NCBI GenBank assembly: GCA_002189105.1
Contig: NIOB01000003.1
Span: 620,001-684,000, forward strand
Direction: 5' to 3'
DNA from: Saccharibacillus soli
GTDB lineage: Bacteria; Bacillota; Bacilli; Paenibacillales; Paenibacillaceae
Length of the DNA stretch: 64,000 nucleotides
How positions within the stretch are numbered: the stretch's first letter is position 1; each line of letters opens with the position of its first letter. Position numbers and translations under genes: made by a program. Under the pieces are notes generated by a model, which saw only the letters and a program-made list of their open reading frames with translations, was not told the DNA's origin and searched no databases. Shown here in pieces: positions 58,376-64,000 of this stretch.

Positions 58376-59665
58376 TTAAAAGATTGTTTGATAGTTCCAG
58401 TTCTCAATTTTCCAAGCTGATCCCGGCTTTCCTCTCCGAACATATCTGTTTGCCTCATCACTGTTCGTTAAGGTGTACGTATGACGATAAATTGAAGTAA
58501 CATCTTCTTTTTCGATTTTCAGATCAACTTCCACTTTTGTAACAGCGGCCGCCGTATCTTCTATGCTTAATATCTCAAATCCCTTTAATACAGCATTCCC
58601 GATTTTTTGCTTAACTTTCTTTGGCTTTGGGCTATCGTCAACTTTTTCCCAGTAGATTAGTTGAGACATATTACCCCAGTTCTTTTTCATCCATAATTCT
58701 AAGAATGTCTTCAAAATCATTTCGGGTGTGTCTTCTTGAAATATAAAATTTTCATTTAAAGAGATTTCACGCGGTTGCCATTTTTGCAGTTCACTACTTT
58801 CTCTACTTGTTTCTAAAAGTCCTGCAAACTTCTCGCGTAGACTTTTTTCTGGTTCTTTAATAGGGGGTTTGTCTGTACCTTTTTCTACTTTCAAGGCCCA
58901 ATCCCTCAGAGAAAATAAGGTTGCCCATGTTTTAGCGGCTACAAGTTTACTGTCATATTCCAAATCTCTTCCATGCAGAATCCCGTTTCGATAAGGTAGT
59001 GTTATTTGTTCAACGTTAGTTGATTTTTTTCTACCTTTCCTTAAAACACTCGTAATTTGTCCAAGCCCTTTACTATGGGCGGCAAAAGAATTCCAGGCTT
59101 CAAATTCTACACCTTCTGCAAAAAAGCCTTTGTTAGATTCATGAATCTCATTTACTAATCCATCTAAAAGAGCTAATACAACAGGAACACAAGCATGGTA
59201 TCTTCCTTCTTCATAATCAATCAGAGCCTTGTGCGCAAGGCGCATTCTTGGACGAAATGCTTTAATCCCCTGCATCATAGATAAATACAATCTTGTCGTA
59301 TCTGCATCATAAAATTCAACTAAAACTTGTTCAGCATCATCAATGTTTCCGGTTTCTGCTACTCGTAAAGCTTCTCTCGCTATATCTACATTCATCATGT
59401 CATAAAGTATCCATCCACGCTCAGCAAAAGTATCGTTAAATCGGTCAGGAATGGTAGCAAACTCATTTAAGTTACCGAACTTCTTTTTTATATCTTCTAG
59501 AGGAGTTGCGATTTTTTGAACATCAATACCAAACTTTTTTAGAAATGGCGAAAATACCTTTATTACTTTTCGAGCAGTTTCTGCGTTTTTTAGTTGCTTC
59601 TCTGCTTCTTGGATCATAGGTAAATTTCGAAGTTTAGATTCGTCTTCATTTCTTTTACTATCCAT
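58376..59665 (-). CDS. Unknown helical protein paired with an AlbA_2 protein
   Basis: A 429-residue protein in an operon 18 bases behind the AlbA_2 gene. The N-terminal part is helical and charged (LPMIQEAEKQLKNAETARKV). The middle resembles a DUF-type 'abortive infection'-style helical core (RMRLAHKALIDYEEGRYHAC, VPVVLALLDGLVNEIH, LPYRNGILHGRDLEYDSKLV), with RNxxLHG pattern as in HEPN-like folds. The C-terminal ~120 residues form a beta-rich NTF2-like segment (ILKTFLELWMKKNWGNMSQL). I would call it a HEPN-like candidate with low certainty: RNGILHG fits the RxxxxH motif only loosely. Confidence 0.65.
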   Translation of the reverse strand: MDSKRNEDESKLRNLPMIQEAEKQLKNAETARKVIKVFSPFLKKFGIDVQKIATPLEDIKKKFGNLNEFATIPDRFNDTFAERGWILYDMMNVDIAREALRVAETGNIDDAEQVLVEFYDADTTRLYLSMMQGIKAFRPRMRLAHKALIDYEEGRYHACVPVVLALLDGLVNEIHESNKGFFAEGVEFEAWNSFAAHSKGLGQITSVLRKGRKKSTNVEQITLPYRNGILHGRDLEYDSKLVAAKTWATLFSLRDWALKVEKGTDKPPIKEPEKSLREKFAGLLETSRESSELQKWQPREISLNENFIFQEDTPEMILKTFLELWMKKNWGNMSQLIYWEKVDDSPKPKKVKQKIGNAVLKGFEILSIEDTAAAVTKVEVDLKIEKEDVTSIYRHTYTLTNSDEANRYVRRGKPGSAWKIENWNYQTIF

Positions 59666-59683
59666 TCATTTTTCACTTCTTTT

Positions 59684-61003
59684 CTATAATAAATTTTGGT
59701 TACTTAATCCAACTCTATCGAAGCTCATTTTTCGCGCTTCTACCTGAATCAGATAATTTAAGTCACTCGGTCGCATCACACGATTACTTGCACCTATCCT
59801 TTTATAATAAGAAAGTTTATGATCTTTACGAAGCGCGATAGGCTTATTGTCAGATTCCTGCACTTCAATTTCTAAAATTCGCCCAGCTGTACCAGAAATC
59901 AACCTACATTCATGTATATAAGGCTTTATAAGTACATGACCTTCAATTCGATCATCAAAAGCATTCAGTATTTTTTGACTTTCCGCATCAGTATTTTCGA
60001 TACCTATAAAATTCCCATCGTCATCTATACCTAAATATATGGAGCCACCTTCTGTGTTTGCGAATGCACAAATAGTTTTTAAAATATTATCATTTTTATC
60101 ATTTGCATTATCTTTTTTATACTCTATATTCAAACCTTCACCCTTTGATTCAATTATATTTTCAAGATCCTTAGAATCATCATCTTCAAAAAAAACATCA
60201 TTCTGTGCAAAAAATGCACTCTTCATTTTGGATATCATACGTGAATCCATAACTTCGTCTTCAAGGCATAAATAAAGATACACCTCTTGCGGCTTTTCTT
60301 CTAAATTTATCTGAACCTTTTTGTTATCGCTTATTTTAAATAATTCTACTAGTTCCGGGCTTTTAGCATATATTTTAAGTTCACTTTTTATCGCATCTCT
60401 TCCCTCTATAAAAACTTCTAGATTATTATTTTTTACTATAACTCTTTCTATCCATGTACGATCGTCGATAAAGTTAAAATATAAAAATGGTAAGTCAGAG
60501 GGGTACTCTTTGAAAGAATCAAAGAGATAAAATATTTCTGCATCTTTAAGAGTAGGAAAGTGCGGTAGTCCTTTTTTCTGTTTGATTCGGTATGATTGCT
60601 GAGGCATAGATGGCCTAAAATGATTTAATATAACAGTTGTGGGTTTATCGAATGTTTTAAGATTGTCTTGCTGGCCTATTGAAAATCTATTCTCTAAGAA
60701 CTGTAAATCATTTAGGCTTTCTTCAAAATAAATTACATGAGAAAAAATTCTTTTTTGAATAAATACATGAGATTTTTTCTTGTCTCTAAAATCGTTCAGC
60801 GCCTCTATCAATGAATCAATATGTAATTGAAATTTAACAAAGACGATATCTCCATAATCTTTTATGCTTTCTTGAAAATCTTCTTTTTTATCTTGTACGG
60901 CTAAGCGTATTAATTCAAAACCTGATTCTTTACGAATCAATTCCATCCTAACGTCCATGAGAGTCTTATACGGTAACTTTTGTAACAATTCCGAATATCG
61001 CAT
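59684..61003 (-). CDS. AlbA_2 (Schlafen-type) ATP-binding domain protein
   Basis: A 439-residue protein. ATG at MRYSELLQKLPYKTL, with AAAGGAG upstream; a 15-residue longer frame has no SD. The last ~150 residues are the AlbA_2 domain: ESKGEGLNIEYKKDNA, ICAFANTEGGSIYLGIDDDG and ALRKDHKLSYYKRIGASNR. The first ~290 residues are unknown. AlbA_2 domains occur in Schlafen-like nucleases and in bacterial regulators and antiphage genes. Coupled to the 429-residue gene, it makes a plausible two-protein defence unit. Confidence 0.8.
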   Translation of the reverse strand: MRYSELLQKLPYKTLMDVRMELIRKESGFELIRLAVQDKKEDFQESIKDYGDIVFVKFQLHIDSLIEALNDFRDKKKSHVFIQKRIFSHVIYFEESLNDLQFLENRFSIGQQDNLKTFDKPTTVILNHFRPSMPQQSYRIKQKKGLPHFPTLKDAEIFYLFDSFKEYPSDLPFLYFNFIDDRTWIERVIVKNNNLEVFIEGRDAIKSELKIYAKSPELVELFKISDNKKVQINLEEKPQEVYLYLCLEDEVMDSRMISKMKSAFFAQNDVFFEDDDSKDLENIIESKGEGLNIEYKKDNANDKNDNILKTICAFANTEGGSIYLGIDDDGNFIGIENTDAESQKILNAFDDRIEGHVLIKPYIHECRLISGTAGRILEIEVQESDNKPIALRKDHKLSYYKRIGASNRVMRPSDLNYLIQVEARKMSFDRVGLSNQNLL

Positions 61004-61210
61004 TTCTTTCTCCTTTCGACTGCACTTTAAAGTGATTTCTCTATACATAAGACAAAACGTAAAAAATTCTTCAGTAAATTATGCACAAAGTTTCCTTTAG
61101 TATATAGGCTCTACCACCACCTACACCATCAGAGTTTCCTATTGTTTATCGTCAGCCGTCCCACAAACCCCACAACCATGCCCTTCAACCAACCACTACG
61201 AATCCAAACA

Positions 61211-61243
61211 ACAGAAAACGGACACCCGTGGGTGTCCGTTTCT
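61211..61243 (-). terminator. Terminator downstream of ssrA
   Basis: Minus-strand AACGGACACCC-CAC-GGGTGTCCGTT followed by TTCTGTTG, 11 bases past the tmRNA 3' end. Confidence 0.8.
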
Positions 61244-61254
61244 GATGGTACATA

Positions 61255-61618
61255 TGGAGGCGAGGGGAGTCGAACCCCTGTCCGAAGGCAACGCAGCATA
61301 GGCTTCTACGGGTGTAGTCACAGTTTTGATGTCACCCGAGCAGCGCCCCGTAACCGGCTCTGCGTTGGGTCAGCCTGATTGTCTTCTTCCGTTTACCCCC
61401 AGGCGGAGACTAAGCGGCGTATCCCACTATAGGTTGGGCCCTCATCCCGGCACATGGGCGATGCTGAGCGAGAGCACGCATCACAGTTTCTTAGGCTGCG
61501 AAAGCGTAGTTGTTTTGTTGTTTGCCATTTAATAGGCTTTAGCGTTGATGAAGTAGCCGCGTCCCTACTACCCGCTACCCATGCCCGAACTACCCCCGTC
61601 GAATCCATAAACGCCCCC
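61255..61618 (-). ncRNA. ssrA: Transfer-messenger RNA (tmRNA)
   Basis: A 364-base tmRNA on the minus strand. The 5' end GGGGGCGTTTATGGATTCGA pairs with the 3' end (GGTTCGACTCCCCTCGCCTC, then CA) as a tRNA-Ala-like acceptor. The mRNA part encodes GKQQNNYAFAA followed by TAA (61526-61491), giving a tag of A-GKQQNNYAFAA after the charged alanine. It rescues stalled ribosomes with SmpB, encoded upstream. The 5' flank (61619-62073) holds no gene and no promoter I could fix; it has a GGGAACC/GGTTCC hairpin and a second hairpin near 61750-61784. Confidence 0.95.
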
Positions 61619-62073
61619 TGATGTGAAAAACGGGCAAGCTCCAAGCGGAGGACAAGCATCCATTTTTCTAAAAGGGAACTTCCGGATTAAAGGGACGTCG
61701 CTTGGGAACCGCAAGGTTCCGGCACGAGCCGCAATTCCAAAGTTCATGCAGTGCCTTTCCCTCCATAAAAGAAAGGACTGCCCGCGATCATGACGAGCAT
61801 TTCTCGCAGACTTAGATTATAGCATATTCCATGCCACAATGGTAGATTACCCCGGCAGCTCTCTCGCAAAACCTAACAGAATCTTCCTGATTCGGCGGCG
61901 AGATCAAGTGTATTCCGCGTCTGCCTGGTGGCTCCATTTTTTGATCCGACTGCCCTGATTCGATAGAAATAGACACAGTTTGGATGGCGTGCCAAGAAGC
62001 GAAATCGCATATCGGATGAAGATAATCCCACCAGCGTAAGGCTGGAAGATCGAGACTCAAGCCGCGTGCAGAT

Positions 62074-62547
62074 TTAACGCTGGCGAGACTTGAGTGCCCG
62101 TTGAATGTCGCGCTGTGCATCCCGCTTGGCGGCGGTGTCGCGTTTGTCATGCTGCTTCTTGCCTCGGCCGAGGCCGATCAGCAGCTTGGCGTAGCCGTTG
62201 CGAACGTAGACTTTAAGCGGCACAATCGTGTAGCCTTCCTGCTTGGCCTGCCCGATCAGCTTGCGGATCTGCTGTTTGTGCAGCAGCAGCTTGCGCGTGC
62301 GCGTTGGGTCGTCCGGATTGCTGCGGTTGCCCTGTTCAAACGGACTGATGTGCATGTTATGAACAAAAGCTTCGCCGTTGCGGATCGTGGAGAACGCGTC
62401 GCCAATGTTGGCTCTGCCTTTACGCAGTGATTTAATCTCCGTGCCGGTGAGCACCAAGCCCGCCTCATACGTATCCTCGATAAAATAGTCGTGGGACGCC
62501 TTCTTGTTCTGCGCCAGCAGTTTGCCCTGTTCCGTGTTCTTCTTCAT
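62074..62547 (-). CDS. smpB: SsrA-binding protein SmpB
   Basis: A 157-residue tmRNA partner starting [20 protein letters not shown], with AAGGAGG eight bases upstream (a GTG three codons earlier abuts the SD). Conserved motifs: [44 protein letters not shown] and the basic [15 protein letters not shown] tail. It escorts tmRNA to stalled ribosomes. It lies between ssrA and the probable rnr gene, the common Firmicute order. Confidence 0.95.
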   Translation of the reverse strand: MKKNTEQGKLLAQNKKASHDYFIEDTYEAGLVLTGTEIKSLRKGRANIGDAFSTIRNGEAFVHNMHISPFEQGNRSNPDDPTRTRKLLLHKQQIRKLIGQAKQEGYTIVPLKVYVRNGYAKLLIGLGRGKKQHDKRDTAAKRDAQRDIQRALKSRQR

Positions 62548-62733
62548 GTCTTGCACCTCCTTGCCGGATGGATCGGTCGTGATTGGGTATTAGGTATGAA
62601 TCTGTCTAGATTGTAGCAAGCTTGATTCGGAAAAGGCAAGGCGGAGGACAACCGGGCGTACAGAGGTTGTTTCCTGAAAACACAGCGATTCTCCGTCTTG
62701 TATTCTTCTCCTTCAACTGCGTAGCAGCAGCGC

Positions 62734-62928
62734 TAACGGATCGAAGTGACGCTTAGAGCTAAATTTGGACGTTCTCCCGATTCTAAGGGATTCAGGAGAC
62801 GCTTAGCGGGAAAAGAGCAGCGGATTGCTCGTGATTCGGTAAGCTTTCCGGCGTCTAACGGACATACGATCCGTTAGAACATCCGTACTGGGGTAAAACA
62901 GCTTGTAACGGATCTACGACCCGTTACA
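62734..62928. repeat. Dispersed TAACGGA/TCCGTTA repeat, copy B
   Basis: Related to 18315-18410: TAACGGATCGAAGTGACGCT, a second GACGCTTAG, a perfect 9-bp-arm hairpin TCTAACGGA-7-TCCGTTAGA (62854-62878) and a third hairpin TGTAACGG/CCGTTACA (62904-62928). It is non-coding and lies between smpB and the probable rnr gene. The 62548-63146 stretch has no gene. Confidence 0.6.
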
Positions 62929-63146
62929 TAGCGACCCGACCAACCGCAAATCTGGCTGCGAACCGTAGAACCATACCTTGAATCCAATCAGCCAAAAAAG
63001 CAAACACCGCAAGCCAGAAGCCTGCGGCGCATCCTTCTTGCTTCCCCGGATCAGCTCGGTAGTCGATCCTTGGATCAGAGGACAAGTGAAGTCCGGTCAT
63101 CAGGATCGCCCGCCAAGCTGCTGCTCAATCCGCCGTCTCTACAGGC

Positions 63147-64000
63147 TTATTTGTTCTTTTTTCGGCCGGAGGCCGAAGGCGAGCTTTTCGCGCCGCCCTT
63201 CTTGGGCTTGCCGCTGCCGCCAGCTGCGCCGGAACCGGAACGGCCTCCGGCGCCTCCCGAGCGGCTGCCTTTGCCGCCTGGGCGTTCGTTGCCGTTGCGC
63301 GAGAACGTAGCCGTCTCGCCGCCATAGCCGCCAGTGCCGCTTCCGAAGCTGAAGCGGCCTACGCCCGGCTCGCGGTCGCTGGTCGCGCCGCTTTCGCCTG
63401 CACGACCCGTGCCGCCGGTATCGCCGCTTCGGCGGCTGCCCCGGCCTTTGCGCCCGCCTTGGCCTGGCGGACGGTTGCTCCACTCGCCGCCTGCGTCCGG
63501 CGAGCCATTATAGGCATCTGCGCCCCCCTGGGCGGCTTCGATGCGAACCCCGCTGCGCTTGCTTTTGCGGCCGCCTGCGTCGCCCGGCTGCGCCGAACCC
63601 CCGGCCGCGCCCAGCTCAGCCGGCGCGCTGGTGAACGACCACTCGCCGTCGGAACCGCCGCTCCGCGCTTTCCGCGCGCGGCTGCCGCTGCCTTGCGCGG
63701 CGCCTGCATTGCTGCCTTCGCTCCGCACTGGAGCGCCGCTGTCACCATCGGTTCCCTTACGCTTACGGCTGCGTCCGCCTTTGCCCCCGGCTTCGCTGCC
63801 GCTCTGCGCAGCGGCTTCCACATAGCCGCCTTCGCTCCGCACCGGAGCTGCGCCATCTACCGAGGCTGCGCCTTTACGTTTACGCGAGCGTTTGCCTTTA
63901 CCGCTGCCCTCGCTGCTTGTCGCTGCGAAGCCTGCCGATTCGTTTGGTCCGGCCTGACCCGCCGCCGGGCTGCTCTTTCCTTTGCCCTTGCGCGGGGTGG
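63147..64000 (-). CDS. rnr: C-terminal tail of a probable ribonuclease R (5' end outside window)
   Basis: Partial gene: 284 codons to the window edge, stop at 63147. The visible protein is entirely low-complexity, Gly/Arg/Lys/Ser-rich, ending PKKGGAKSSPSASGRKKNK. No RNB or S1 domain is visible, so the identity rests on position (rnr precedes smpB in many Firmicutes) and on the basic tail of Paenibacillus RNase R. It contains an imperfect repeat: KRSRKRKGAASVDGAAPVRS at about residue 45 and GRSRKRKGTDGDSGAPVRSE at about 80. The tail probably binds RNA or the ribosome. It is much longer than the ~60 residues usual for such tails. Confidence 0.65.
   Translation of the reverse strand, partial: TPRKGKGKSSPAAGQAGPNESAGFAATSSEGSGKGKRSRKRKGAASVDGAAPVRSEGGYVEAAAQSGSEAGGKGGRSRKRKGTDGDSGAPVRSEGSNAGAAQGSGSRARKARSGGSDGEWSFTSAPAELGAAGGSAQPGDAGGRKSKRSGVRIEAAQGGADAYNGSPDAGGEWSNRPPGQGGRKGRGSRRSGDTGGTGRAGESGATSDREPGVGRFSFGSGTGGYGGETATFSRNGNERPGGKGSRSGGAGGRSGSGAAGGSGKPKKGGAKSSPSASGRKKNK

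Noticed and set aside
61812-62150. 112-codon minus-strand frame between ssrA and smpB
   Set aside because: Overlaps the smpB end, has no SD and no family likeness.

Overview
The window looks like a chromosome segment from a moderately high-GC Firmicute of the family Paenibacillaceae (Paenibacillus or Saccharibacillus type). The grounds are Gram-positive ribosome-binding sites, an S-layer-homology (SLH) cell-wall protein, a two-piece ssrA-smpB-rnr order, a large load of plant-polysaccharide enzymes, and many intrinsic terminators with clean U-tracts. Genus assignment is inference; there is no 16S rRNA here.

Layout. 0-5.7 kb: a self-regulated MarR gene, then an AT-rich, repeat-laden accessory stretch. 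It holds a candidate type I toxin-antitoxin locus (about 1.27-1.72 kb), two orphan genes bracketed by a direct repeat, a decayed IS1182-type element and an ECF41-type sigma factor whose 3' end has been rewritten by an IS-linked palindrome. 5.8-24 kb: tRNA-Leu(CAG), then a pentose-polymer block: a secreted GH43 arabinanase, a GH51 arabinofuranosidase under an AraR-like operator, a GH120 beta-xylosidase and a domain-permuted GH3. Interspersed are a GtrB-like glycosyltransferase, a degenerate M50 protein, a MITE-like element and a gltD carrying two palindrome-rich insertions. 24-33 kb: a tandem-domain trans-prenyl synthase, an aldo/keto reductase, a TetR-controlled ABC exporter, galactokinase and a LytTR/DUF3021 pair. 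33-44 kb: a 1237-residue SLH protein and a LacI-GH1-glucan phosphorylase module. 44-55 kb: an MscS channel, a MetE-like protein, a PgaC-like synthase followed by a GH18-like hydrolase, and a flavin module (LysR, FMN reductase, FMN reductase/FMN-binding/FAD fusion, ApbE). 55.3-61 kb: an AT-rich island next to the 3' end of ssrA, with a TIR effector, a DUF4238 protein and an AlbA_2/Schlafen-type protein paired with an unknown gene. 61.2-64 kb: ssrA, smpB and the end of a probable rnr with a very long basic tail.

How the parts work together. The carbohydrate enzymes would strip arabinose and xylose from arabinan or arabinoxylan outside and finish oligomers inside the cell; the GH1/phosphorylase pair would handle beta-glucan oligomers under LacI control. 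The flavin module reads as a self-contained NAD(P)H-driven soluble enoate reductase, with its own ApbE to attach FMN covalently and its own LysR regulator. The island beside ssrA is the best candidate for an undescribed antiphage system. The small-toxin locus near the left end is the best candidate for an undescribed RNA-regulated system. All functions are read from sequence motifs and recalled family knowledge; no searches were run.
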